This document shows positions 45,968 through 53,909 of a stretch of DNA of 64,000 nucleotides, piece after piece. Positions within the stretch are counted from its first letter, which is position 1; the number at the start of each line of letters is the position of its first letter. The notes under the pieces are model-generated. The model saw nothing but the letters and a program-made list of their open reading frames with translations, was not told the origin of the DNA and did no database searches. The translations under genes were made by a program, and so were the position numbers. The stretch lies in contig JAUCQB010000110.1 in the NCBI GenBank assembly GCA_030372985.1, positions 30,277 through 94,276 of the forward strand. The letters run 5' to 3'. The stretch is from Phycisphaerae bacterium (GTDB lineage: Bacteria > Planctomycetota > Phycisphaerae > UBA1845 > PWPN01).

Positions 45968-47935
45968 CTACGGAGATGCCTGCGTCGCCGGCAAAGATGC
46001 CGCTCCCATCGGTGGCCGGTTCGAAATCACCATCCAGTCCTTGTCGGGGTTGTCGGGATCACACTTCACGCGTGCAATCTCCTGAAACCTGCTGCCCCTG
46101 CTCCTGGCCTTGTTGTATTCCTTGTAGCTGGCCAGCAGGTACACCGTCTCCTCCGCTGCCATCATGCCTTCGGCCTTCTCCAGGACATGTGCCTCGAGCA
46201 GTTCCCTCACCCCGGCTCTGGTCCGGTTCACGCCGACAAACTTGACGGTCTCTTCGGGCGTGACGGTATATCTCGCCCGTCTTGCGTAGTAGAAGCTCAG
46301 TCTGGCGTCCGGCCGTGCATCCACCCAGTAGATGTTCGCGTTGTCCGGCACCCCGGCCCGGTCGAGAGCTTCATCGAGCCTTCTGACGCGTTCGCTGCTT
46401 TCGGCGGCCAGTGTTGGTCCGCAGGTGTACCACGCCGCATGGAAGGCGGCGACGACGGCCGCCGCAGTCAGCCCCAGTGCCCACCCGCCGTGGCCCCAGA
46501 CGTGCAGCAATCCGGCCCACAGCAGCACGACGAGTGCCCCGGCGGCAATCACCGTCAAGGCTCCGGCAACCTTCGGGATGTGTGCGTTCATCCAGAAATT
46601 CCCGAAGATGAGCATAAGGATGGCCGACACTGCGACGATCGCCCAGGTGATCCAGGCGAACCGCAGCGGGTCCTGAATCACGACGTCCCGCCAGCGTCCG
46701 AACCACATCCTGAGCTTCACCGGCATGGTGGTCGGCACGAAGGCGTAGAATCGTTCGGCGACCAGCCCCATCATCACCATCAGCGGCGGGACGGCCGGCA
46801 GGATGTAGTACGGCTTCTTGAAGGCCATCATCGACATCACCGCCAGTCCGACCAGGCAGTAGAGGCCGGCATAGAGCAGTCCCCGTCTCTGCCGGGCATA
46901 TCGTTTGAGCCACGGTGCGGCGACGGCCTCGGCGAGCAGGAAGATCCACGGCGCGGTCAGCCCAATCATGATCGGCAGGTAGTAGAAAATGCCGCGCGGT
47001 CGTGTATCCTCGTAGAGACCCTGCGCCCTCTGGAAGTACTGCCAGTTCCAGATATCCCAGGCATGCGGGAACTGTCTGCCGACGGCGATCATCCACGGGA
47101 CGAAGACGGCGGCGAACACGATCACCCCGGGCACGAGGTAGAGATGGGTGAAGGCCCTGGCCGTCTGTCGCGGCATCTGTCGCCCGAAGCATGTCAGTAC
47201 CTGTCGCCACCCGCCCGGTCCCAGATGCGCCAGCAGTCGCAGCGGTCGCTCGGTGTACCACCAGACGGCCAGCGGAAAGGCCGTCAGCGCGATCGGCGCC
47301 GGTCCCTTGGCCAGCATGCCTGCACCCAGGGCGACATAGAACAGCATCATGTGGACGAACCGCATCCATGCCCTTCGAGTGGTGACTCCGTGCCAGAAAT
47401 GCACAAAGGCCCAAGTGCAGCAGAACGTCAGCAGCATCTCCGCGGTGGCGTTGGCCGCATACAGCAGAAATGCCAGGCTGGAGGATGCCATCAGGGCCGT
47501 CACCATGCCCACACGTTTGCCGAACATCGAGGAGGCCAAGTGCCAAAGCAGCAGAATGGTCAGGAGAGCCGAGACTGCCGTCGGCAGCCGTGCCGCCGCA
47601 GTGGTGACGGGAAGATTCAACTGCGGATCATCGGGGAGCAGGTACGAAGCTGCCGCCACGATCCAGTAAGGTAGCGGCGGCTTGCGCATCCAGGGCGTGT
47701 CGAGAAAGGTCGGGACAACCCAGTCGCCGGTCAGACGCATGTTTCGGGCGCACTCGGCCACGATCGCCTCATGGTCGCCCAGCCTGGGGCCTCCCCAAAC
47801 GGCACCGAGCGTGGCCGCCACAGCCAGGATCAATACACCCAGTCTGGCCAGCATGCCCACGGCAATCCGTGCCAGGCGGCTCGGCTGCTTTTGCTGGACG
47901 GAGGCTGACGGAGTCTGTAGGTTGTATAAGCTCAA
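45968..47935 (-). CDS. GT39-family membrane glycosyltransferase (ArnT/PMT-like)
   Basis: About 655 residues with many membrane spans. The N-terminal signature of the ArnT/PMT group is seen: GPRLGDHEAIVAECARNM then FLDTPWMRKPPLPYWIVA, with the acidic catalytic residue in the first extracytoplasmic loop. It transfers sugar from a polyprenyl-phosphate donor to lipid A or proteins outside the inner membrane. I place the start at a TTG (47935, AGG upstream), because any earlier start would run into the divergent GT2 gene. The neighbour at 48048 is a polyprenyl-phosphate sugar synthase, a natural donor maker. Confidence 0.87.
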   Translation of the reverse strand: MSLYNLQTPSASVQQKQPSRLARIAVGMLARLGVLILAVAATLGAVWGGPRLGDHEAIVAECARNMRLTGDWVVPTFLDTPWMRKPPLPYWIVAAASYLLPDDPQLNLPVTTAAARLPTAVSALLTILLLWHLASSMFGKRVGMVTALMASSSLAFLLYAANATAEMLLTFCCTWAFVHFWHGVTTRRAWMRFVHMMLFYVALGAGMLAKGPAPIALTAFPLAVWWYTERPLRLLAHLGPGGWRQVLTCFGRQMPRQTARAFTHLYLVPGVIVFAAVFVPWMIAVGRQFPHAWDIWNWQYFQRAQGLYEDTRPRGIFYYLPIMIGLTAPWIFLLAEAVAAPWLKRYARQRRGLLYAGLYCLVGLAVMSMMAFKKPYYILPAVPPLMVMMGLVAERFYAFVPTTMPVKLRMWFGRWRDVVIQDPLRFAWITWAIVAVSAILMLIFGNFWMNAHIPKVAGALTVIAAGALVVLLWAGLLHVWGHGGWALGLTAAAVVAAFHAAWYTCGPTLAAESSERVRRLDEALDRAGVPDNANIYWVDARPDARLSFYYARRARYTVTPEETVKFVGVNRTRAGVRELLEAHVLEKAEGMMAAEETVYLLASYKEYNKARSRGSRFQEIARVKCDPDNPDKDWMVISNRPPMGAASLPATQASP

Positions 47936-48047
47936 GAGGGCACCTGCTATAAAGCGTCCAGTGACGCGGCGTGCCACTATATGTTGTTGTTGAAAGCTTC
48001 GCAATTGCGGCGAAGAGCGTTCCTGAGGCCGGCGCGAGGAGCAGGTA

Positions 48048-48842
48048 TTGGACAATCCTCCCCTCGTCTCGATCATCGTGCCCACCTACCGCGAGGAGGC
48101 CAACGTGCGGCCTCTGGTCTGTCGCGTTGCCGCGGCCATGGAGTGTGCCGGTGGTACCTGCGAGATCCTGATCGTGGACGACGACAGCCGTGACGGCACC
48201 GATCTGGCGGTGCAGGAACTGGCGGATCGCTTTCCCGTCAGGTTGATCGCCCGAACGGGTCAGCGCGATCTCAGTCTGGCTGTCCTGGAAGGGATGCGCC
48301 AAGCCCGCGGCCAGAACCTGCTGGTCATGGATGCCGACCTGAGCCATCCGCCGGAGCAAATCCCCCAACTCCTGAAGGCCCTGGAAGAGCCGCCGACGGA
48401 TTTCGTGATCGGCAGTCGCTACGTGTCTGGTGGACAAACAGAAGAAGGCTGGGGGGTGTTCCGGCGTCTGAACAGTTGGGTCGCGACGGCACTTTGTCGG
48501 CCACTGGTCGGACGGGTCACCGATCCAATGGCCGGTTTTTTCGCTCTGCGGCGCGAGACCTTCGAGCGGGCCGACCCGCTCGACCCCGTTGGCTACAAGA
48601 TCGGCCTGGAACTGATCTGTCGCTGCCGATGCCGGCACGTTCGGGAAGTGCCGATCGTTTTCGCGAACCGCGCTCGCGGTCACAGCAAGCTGAACCTGGA
48701 CCAGCAAGCCCGTTACCTGGTCCATCTCGGCCGGCTGTATCGCAGCTACGCACGCGGCTGGGGACTGGCGATTCGCCCGATCCTGGCGGCCATGCGAGCG
48801 GCAATTGCAGTAGTCAAAGCTCTGTCGCTTTCATCCGGCTGA
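48048..48842 (+). CDS. GT2 polyprenol-phosphate sugar synthase (DPM1-like)
   Basis: 264 residues, GT-A fold of the dolichol-phosphate-mannose-synthase type. Seen: NPPLVSIIVPTYREEANV, LIVDDDSRDGT, the DxD-like DADLSHPPEQ and GFFALRRE. It is missing the C-terminal membrane domain of larger forms. It would load a sugar onto polyprenyl phosphate, giving the donor for the GT39 enzyme encoded divergently 112 bases away. TTG at 48048, with GAGGA about ten bases upstream, gives the usual N-terminus. Confidence 0.88.
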   Translation: MDNPPLVSIIVPTYREEANVRPLVCRVAAAMECAGGTCEILIVDDDSRDGTDLAVQELADRFPVRLIARTGQRDLSLAVLEGMRQARGQNLLVMDADLSHPPEQIPQLLKALEEPPTDFVIGSRYVSGGQTEEGWGVFRRLNSWVATALCRPLVGRVTDPMAGFFALRRETFERADPLDPVGYKIGLELICRCRCRHVREVPIVFANRARGHSKLNLDQQARYLVHLGRLYRSYARGWGLAIRPILAAMRAAIAVVKALSLSSG

Positions 48843-48860
48843 GCCCAGATGAGGCGCCCC

Positions 48861-48895
48861 CATCACTCATCACTCATGACTCATCGCTGATTGAT
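48861..48895. repeat. heptamer array (l)
   Basis: Units catcact, catcact, catgact, catcgct, gattgat, starting 18 bases past the GT2 stop. Confidence 0.75.
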
Positions 48896-48910
48896 CCCGT
48901 AGACGCGACT

Positions 48911-48951
48911 AGCGGCGAGTGGAATCGAACCACTGACCTTGGGATTATGAA
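48911..48951 (-). tRNA. tRNA-Met(CAT) 3'-half fragment, likely att site
   Basis: Read on the minus strand: the anticodon loop with CAT (48949-48947), the 3' side of the anticodon stem (TCCCA), a variable loop, a perfect T-arm (AGTGG-TTCGATT-CCACT, 48934-48918) and the acceptor 3' strand CGCCGCT. The 5' half is absent: before the anticodon the sequence does not pair with the stem. Integrating elements use tRNA 3' ends as attachment sites, so this looks like the copy left at one end of an island that lies towards higher coordinates. It is not a functional tRNA. Confidence 0.7.
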
Positions 48952-48973
48952 GCCGCGAGGCGACCCTGAGACA

Positions 48974-49005
48974 CCCCTCGGAAGACCCTCCGAGGGGCTT
49001 TTTTT
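48974..49005 (+). terminator. strong Rho-independent terminator
   Basis: CCCCTCGGA (48974-48982), a six-base loop, TCCGAGGGG (48989-48997), then C and seven T. It is just past the tRNA fragment and would end transcription coming from the GT2 gene or from the integrated element. Confidence 0.9.
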
Positions 49006-49089
49006 GCCTGGAAATCGCGGTTTGCAGACGAAACCGACTACCCGCCAAGCCGCAGACCACTCGAAACCTAGAGATGGCCGCCTGAAAAC

Positions 49090-49109
49090 TTGCGTATGGC
49101 TTGCGTATG
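49090..49109. repeat. short direct repeat TTGCGTATG x2
   Basis: TTGCGTATG appears twice with two bases between. It lies 110 bases beyond the terminator. It might be the remnant end of an integrase gene or its binding site; nothing further supports this. Confidence 0.35.
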
Positions 49110-49138
49110 ACCGCCAGCCTGGGATCGGCCATTTCCTT

Positions 49139-49402
49139 CTATGTGACCTCGATACGGGAGGCATCAGTAGCCCCAAAGGGGATGATCAGGCGGGGTCGTT
49201 CGGCGGGTTCGTCTTCGAGGAATTGAAGTTGGCCATCCTCGTACTCGATTGCACGGCCGATCAGGTCGGGTCCTTCGGTGTCGAGGATGCCGGGCAGGCA
49301 GCAGTTGTCGATCACGAAGGCCCCGGGGATCTCGCCGGCCACGATGACTTCAACGCAGCCGGCAGCGAAACGGACATCAACGATCTTGCCTTTGCAGAAC
49401 AT
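49139..49402 (-). CDS. small soluble protein, function unknown
   Basis: 87 residues. It has KGKIVDVRFAAGCVEVIVAG then FVIDNCCLPGILDTEG and AIEYEDGQLQFLE. No family is recognised. GGAG lies five bases before ATG 49402, which decides the start; the open frame extends to 49675 but with unlike composition. It starts nine bases from an opposing open frame (49412, plus). Its 3' end lies 29 bases from the short direct repeat. Confidence 0.5.
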   Translation of the reverse strand: MFCKGKIVDVRFAAGCVEVIVAGEIPGAFVIDNCCLPGILDTEGPDLIGRAIEYEDGQLQFLEDEPAERPRLIIPFGATDASRIEVT

Positions 49403-49411
49403 GCGAACTCC

Positions 49412-49624
49412 ATGCACGCCGCTGTCCTGCTTGCCCTGCTTGGATTCGTCGGGTCGGCCCAAGGGCTGATCGGACTCACCAGGCTGCTCGGCGGCGGAGA
49501 TGTGAAGCGTCCTGCCGCGGCGGTGATGCAGAGCGCGATGGCTCTGGTTTGCCTGGCGTTCATCGCGTTTTGGGTGCGGTCGTTTCTCTCCGCTCGCGAT
49601 CGACGACGTCGGGGCACAAATTGA
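49412..49624 (+). CDS. possible small two-span membrane protein
   Basis: 70 codons giving two hydrophobic segments (AVLLALLGFVGSAQGLIGL and AVMQSAMALVCLAFIAFWV) and a basic tail (SARDRRRRG). The composition is right for a real membrane peptide, but there is no ribosome site before ATG 49412. It starts back-to-back with the better-supported gene at 49402 on the minus strand, so both are unlikely to be genuine. I keep it with low confidence. Confidence 0.3.
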   Translation: MHAAVLLALLGFVGSAQGLIGLTRLLGGGDVKRPAAAVMQSAMALVCLAFIAFWVRSFLSARDRRRRGTN

Positions 49625-49692
49625 AGCCGTGGTGGGCGTTCCCAAGATAAACAGGGCGCCGGGATCGTCCTCCAATGCGTTGTAGGTGTTCG

Positions 49693-49866
49693 ATGAGTCG
49701 GTTCCTGGTCATGATCCCGATCGTGTCGACCATAGTTGGAGGTTGTAGCAGATCTACTTCGCAGCCCGCGCGACTCGCCTCCGACACAACTGACCTGGGC
49801 GGACATCAATGGAAGCATCGTATCGTGCTCGTGTTCGCCGAGTCTGATGAACGGGCGGAGTATTGA
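49693..49866 (+). pseudogene. N-terminal remnant of a DUF4174-like lipoprotein
   Basis: 57 codons. It starts with a lipobox-like signal (STIVGGC) and then reads HQWKHRIVLVFAESDERAEY, the opening strand of DUF4174 proteins ('xxWKxRVLLVFAxs'). Full members run for about 120 residues more; here a stop follows directly. Judged by eye, the gene is truncated. It is 77 bases upstream of the cobalamin-binding gene on the same strand. Confidence 0.45.
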
Positions 49867-49943
49867 AGAGGACATGGGACGCGATAGAATAGCACGACAC
49901 GGCCCGGCGGTTTGGTCGGGCAAGGTCAGATGGGAAATGTCCG

Positions 49944-51038
49944 ATGAAGCAATACAGCTCTCCCACGTCGGCTTCTGGCACATCGGCCATCGCCTCTCCC
50001 AGCCGGTCCGCTTGCGCGCAGTTTGTCAAGAAATTCGACCACCTGGTGGCCTTGGCGCAAGAACGTCTCCAGCTGGAGTGGCTTCACCATCGGCACGAAA
50101 ACCTCCGAAGACTGTCGAGAGAACTGTCGGAAGACGTCCCCGAGTTTGGCCGACTGCTACGCGTGGTGTTTTGCCACGGGCTACTAGCGGCTTTGCGCGA
50201 CGAAGCCGCATGGTACGTCGCAACTCTCGCAGCGCGGGGGTCACGCCAGGACGGCTTCTCGCTCGTGCTTGACAGCTGGATTGTCGCAATCCAAGGCGTG
50301 ATCAAGCCGCCCGAATGCAACGAGCTGGCGGGTCCGTTGCAGGCTCTGCGGGAGGCATTGCCGAGCATGGTCGAAGCGACGGGCGATTCCGGCCGGACGC
50401 CGGCCCCTGCAGAAATGGATCGCTTGGTCCGAAGCATCGTTGAGGGAGACATCGGAGACGCAGAGCAGTTGTTACGCGCGGCATTAGCGGGCCGGCCGGC
50501 TCCGGAGTCGGTCGTGACCGACCTCCTGCTGCCAGCGATGGCAGACGTCGGAGGTCGTTGGGAGCAAAACGAGCTGGCGATATTCCAGGAGCACTTGGCC
50601 ACCGAAACCGTGCGATACCTTCTTGCGATACTGCCCTTTCTGGTGGGCCAGCGCACGCTGCTGGGGCGGACGGCTCTTGTCTCTTGCGTGCCCGAGGATG
50701 AGCACGCGCTTTCGCCGTTGGCGCTGAGTACTTACTTGAGATTGCGGGGTTGGTCCGTGCGTCTTCTCGGGGGCGGTCTGCCCGCAGCCGAGATCGCGCG
50801 GGCGGTCGCCGCGGTGGCACCTCACGCGCTGTTTCTTTCGTTGTCAATGCTCTCGCGTCTGGAGGGAGCGTTGGACGCCACCGAAAGCGCGCGAACTGTG
50901 GCCCCGGGCTGCCGAATTCTCGTCGGGGGCCGCGGAGCGCATGCGGCACGGCCTGTTCTCGAGCGGGCCGGTGCCCTGGTCGCGTTGACCTTCGAGGAGG
51001 CACACCGGCTGGCGCTGGAGGGTACAAGCCATGCGTAG
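49944..51038 (+). CDS. cobalamin-binding protein with CarH-type cap motif, no DNA-binding domain
   Basis: 364 residues. Residues 30-145 are helical and unassigned. Then comes a B12 cap domain (about 155-235) with W206-x9-E216-H217 (RWEQNELAIFQEH), the same spacing as the light-sensing cap of CarH (W131, E141, H142). A B12-binding Rossmann domain follows with D252-E-H254-A-L-S, close to the DxHxxG motif (Gly is Ser), whose His is the lower ligand. There is no MerR helix-turn-helix. Adenosylcobalamin binding and light response are inferred, not shown. The stop overlaps the start of the ABC permease gene by eight bases. Confidence 0.72.
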   Translation: MKQYSSPTSASGTSAIASPSRSACAQFVKKFDHLVALAQERLQLEWLHHRHENLRRLSRELSEDVPEFGRLLRVVFCHGLLAALRDEAAWYVATLAARGSRQDGFSLVLDSWIVAIQGVIKPPECNELAGPLQALREALPSMVEATGDSGRTPAPAEMDRLVRSIVEGDIGDAEQLLRAALAGRPAPESVVTDLLLPAMADVGGRWEQNELAIFQEHLATETVRYLLAILPFLVGQRTLLGRTALVSCVPEDEHALSPLALSTYLRLRGWSVRLLGGGLPAAEIARAVAAVAPHALFLSLSMLSRLEGALDATESARTVAPGCRILVGGRGAHAARPVLERAGALVALTFEEAHRLALEGTSHA

Positions 51039-52152
51039 CAGGGCGGCCTTTCGAATGGTGCTCCACGATCGCTCATCCACCGCCGGGGCTTTGCTTGGCG
51101 TTGTGGCGATCGTGTTCCTTGTCGGTCAGCAGCTTTCCGTCTTTTTTGGGCTCTTGAACTACATGTCGGTGCTCGTGGACCACAGTGATGCCGACGTCTG
51201 GATCGCCAGCTACGAACTGCGCAACGCGGACGCCACCAGTCTCGTCTCGGCGCGCTATCTGGATCGCGTGATGGGCTTCCCCGAAGTCGAATGGGCAGAG
51301 CCGGTGCTGTTCGCCAACGGATTGTTTCGAACGCGCACGGGGGCGTTCGAGTCCGTTCGCCTCGTCGGATGTCGACGCCCCCGCTTAGTTGCCGGCCCTT
51401 GGGAGTTCGTCGATGGTGATTCAGCCGCATTGCTGGACGTCGAGTCAGTCACGATTGACGCGCTGGATATGACAAAGCTTAGCCAATCCGCGTTATCGAC
51501 AGTGACAGAGATTGGTGGCCGCCGTGTTCGCTTTGCCGCCATCACGCGGGGAGCGCGGGGCTTTCAAGGCACATTAGTCTTCTCCGCGCTGGACAAGGTG
51601 CGCGAGATCGCAGCCACGCCCCCCGGTCGCTATTCCGCAATCCTCGTGCGACTGAAGCCGGAAACCCATCGGGAGCATGCCGTCGCTCGTTTGCGATCGG
51701 CGCTGCCGCAGTGCTCGGTGTTCTCGAAGCACGAACTCTCTGGGCTGACGCGCCTTTATTACGTCACCAACACGGGTATCGGGGGAAGCTTCGGATTCTC
51801 AACGGCGATCGCGGTGCTGATCGGGATCGTGATTATCAGTCTGACGATGTACGCCAGCGTACTCGGCCGCTACAAGGATTTTGCCGTCTTGCGGGCCTTG
51901 GGCGGCCGACGGAGCGATATCGTGGTCGTGGTTCTCAGTCAGACGCTCATGATCGCTGTTGCGGGTGTGTTTCTTGGTCTGGTCCTGTTAGCGGCTTTGC
52001 TGAATGCCACTCGCGGCTCAGAGGTCCCCAGCTACATGCCGGCGTTCGTGCCGCCGGCGTTGGCCGTGGCCGCCGTCTTCGTGAGCCTTCTCGGCTCGCT
52101 CGTCGCAGTTGGCCAGGCTCTCAAGGCAGAACCGGCGTCCGTGTTCCATTGA
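51031..52152 (+). CDS. ABC exporter permease (MacB/DevC/FtsX-like)
   Basis: 373 residues. An N-terminal span (about 18-38) is followed by a large extracytoplasmic domain (about 40-255, the MacB periplasmic core) and three spans (about 260-285, 305-330, 345-370), with GRYKDFAVLRALGGRRSDIV between them, the usual FtsX-type coupling helix. It forms the membrane part of an ATP-driven mechanotransmission or export pump with the next two genes. Its GGAGG ribosome site sits inside the end of the cobalamin gene, so translation is coupled. Confidence 0.88.
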   Translation: MRSRAAFRMVLHDRSSTAGALLGVVAIVFLVGQQLSVFFGLLNYMSVLVDHSDADVWIASYELRNADATSLVSARYLDRVMGFPEVEWAEPVLFANGLFRTRTGAFESVRLVGCRRPRLVAGPWEFVDGDSAALLDVESVTIDALDMTKLSQSALSTVTEIGGRRVRFAAITRGARGFQGTLVFSALDKVREIAATPPGRYSAILVRLKPETHREHAVARLRSALPQCSVFSKHELSGLTRLYYVTNTGIGGSFGFSTAIAVLIGIVIISLTMYASVLGRYKDFAVLRALGGRRSDIVVVVLSQTLMIAVAGVFLGLVLLAALLNATRGSEVPSYMPAFVPPALAVAAVFVSLLGSLVAVGQALKAEPASVFH

Positions 52153-52886
52153 GGCAAGCAGACTTGCGAATTGACCGCTTGGTGCTCGAAGGAATCGCTC
52201 GGGATTTCACGGACGGGCGTCAGGTCCGGCGGGTTTTGTTCCCGACCGACCTTGAGCTGGCGGCGGGCGAGCTCACGATTCTCGCCGGCCCGTCCGGCAG
52301 CGGCAAAACCACGCTCTTGTCAGTTCTGGGCCTGGTTCTGCGGCCAACCGAGGGCCGCCTCTTTCTTGGCCACGAGGATGTAACGGACCTTTCCGATTCT
52401 GCCGCGGCAACAGTCCGTCTTCGCACCTGCGGCTTCGTCTTTCAACAACCGATGCTCGTGGAAGGTCTGTCCGTGTTCGAGAATGTTCTCCTGGCCGCGG
52501 GCGTGCAAGGAAACCGTCCGTCACAGGCTGATCGTCGGCGAGCGGCAGAGCTTCTGGCGGCGTTAGGGCTCGGTGGCACGGAACACAATCAGCCTCGTTT
52601 GCTGTCGGGCGGGATGAAGCAGCGCGCATCGATCGCCCGGGCTTTGTTGAAGAATCCGCCTGTGCTGTTGTGCGATGAACCGACATCCGCACTGGATGCC
52701 GAAAGCGGACAGACGGTCATGGGTATCCTGAAACGAACGGCACTGGAGGACCAACGCATCGTCATCGTTGTGTCACACGACGCGCGGGTCTTTCCTTACG
52801 CCGATCGATTGCTCAAGATGGAAAACGGACGCATCGTCTCCGATACTCGCGAGCGATACGTCGATCTCGGGAGTGCGCACGCATGA
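52149..52886 (+). CDS. ABC exporter ATP-binding subunit (MacB/LolD/DevA-like)
   Basis: About 245 residues. In order: Walker A GPSGSGKTTLL, Q-loop VFQQPML, ABC signature LLSGGMKQRASIARAL, Walker B PVLLCDEPTSALD, and H-loop VVSHDARVF. It is LolD/MacB-type with the short C-terminus of DevA-like subunits. It overlaps the permease stop in a TTGA arrangement; the start is a TTG at 52149 or one of two later TTG codons. It drives the exporter formed with the adjacent permease and fusion protein. Confidence 0.9.
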   Translation: MRQADLRIDRLVLEGIARDFTDGRQVRRVLFPTDLELAAGELTILAGPSGSGKTTLLSVLGLVLRPTEGRLFLGHEDVTDLSDSAAATVRLRTCGFVFQQPMLVEGLSVFENVLLAAGVQGNRPSQADRRRAAELLAALGLGGTEHNQPRLLSGGMKQRASIARALLKNPPVLLCDEPTSALDAESGQTVMGILKRTALEDQRIVIVVSHDARVFPYADRLLKMENGRIVSDTRERYVDLGSAHA

Positions 52887-53773
52887 GACTTCGCATGGTC
52901 GTTCTGGTGCTTCTGGGCATCACGGTGATGGGCGGAGTCGGCTACTACGCGTTCGAATCGTTCCGCCAATCGGCCATGCCTCCAACAGTTGGCCGCCCGC
53001 CGAACCTCGACCAGGCTCCGGTGCGCCTCTACGGATTGCTCGAACCTCGCGGCCGAGAGGTCTTTGTGGGACCGCCCCTGGCCAAGCGTGTGGTCGCGGT
53101 GTTGGACAAAGAGGGCATGCCAGTCGTTTCCGGTCAGGTGCTCGTTCAGCTTGACGCCGAGGTGGAACAACAGGCGCTACGGGTCGCGCAGGCAGCGGTT
53201 GAGGAGGCGAGGGCGCGCGTTGCGCTGGCCAAAGACGAGTTTGACCGCGTCACACAACTGGTTCCGGCCAGAGCCGCCTCACCGACGGAGTTGAGCCGCG
53301 CTACGCTGACCCTGGAACGTGAGAAGCGGACGATGGAAACAGCGCTCGCCGTGGTGGAGTCACGTCGCGTCGAAGTAGAGCAGTTGACACTCCGCGCCCC
53401 CATCGAGGGCCGAGTCTACAGGCTCGATGTCAGAGTTGGCGAGTTGCTCACACCCCAGGACGCCTCCCGCATTGTGCTCGGGCCCAAGGAAAAGCAAGTG
53501 CGCCTGTTCGTCGAGGTCTTCTGGCTGAACCGCGTCAGACCCGGTGATCGGTTCACGGTGCGCGATGTGGAGACGCTCGCGCCAATCGGCGAGGGCCATG
53601 TTGCCGAGGTGCTGCCCTATGTCGGCTCCCGGGATTTCCGGTCTGAAGATCGGCTCGAACGCCTCGACACCAAGTATGCACAGGCCATTCTGGTACTCGA
53701 GGGCGACTGTGATTCCCCGATCGGTCTTCTGGTGCTTTGTGAGCGTGCACCCGCGGATACGCCCCAACGGTAG
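52883..53773 (+). CDS. HlyD-family membrane fusion (adaptor) protein
   Basis: 296 residues. A membrane anchor (about 4-26) is followed by a lipoyl/barrel-sandwich half-motif (RVVAVLDKEGMPVVSGQVLV), a long alpha-hairpin (about 90-165, AAVEEARARVALAKDEFDRV) and the second half-motif (LRAPIEGRVYRLDVRVGELL). It would link the inner-membrane pump to an outer-membrane duct or the periplasm. ATGA overlap with the ATPase gene closes a four-gene operon in which every junction overlaps. No outer-membrane factor is encoded here. Confidence 0.9.
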   Translation: MRLRMVVLVLLGITVMGGVGYYAFESFRQSAMPPTVGRPPNLDQAPVRLYGLLEPRGREVFVGPPLAKRVVAVLDKEGMPVVSGQVLVQLDAEVEQQALRVAQAAVEEARARVALAKDEFDRVTQLVPARAASPTELSRATLTLEREKRTMETALAVVESRRVEVEQLTLRAPIEGRVYRLDVRVGELLTPQDASRIVLGPKEKQVRLFVEVFWLNRVRPGDRFTVRDVETLAPIGEGHVAEVLPYVGSRDFRSEDRLERLDTKYAQAILVLEGDCDSPIGLLVLCERAPADTPQR

Positions 53774-53909
53774 GGGTCAACGAGCTCCTCGCGACTTGCT
53801 GCGAAGACGTGGCGTCGGCTCGTGTGGAAAATGTTTGGGGACATCCAGCACTACATGGCGGTGGTAGGCCCTGTGGTCGAACGCTCACACACACCCAAGG
53901 CTGTTCGCT

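Noticed and set aside
45926..47674. 582-codon plus-strand open frame
   Set aside because: It is antisense to the GT39 gene, rich in His/Arg/Gln/Pro, with no domain.
48911..48951. Functional tRNA-Met gene
   Set aside because: The 5' half (acceptor, D-arm and anticodon 5' strand) is missing; the bases before the anticodon do not pair with TCCCA.
49944..51038. Methionine-synthase or corrinoid methyltransferase
   Set aside because: No Hcy, pterin or SAM-activation domain and no MtaB-like partner; the cap motif W-x9-EH points to a sensor rather than a methyl carrier.
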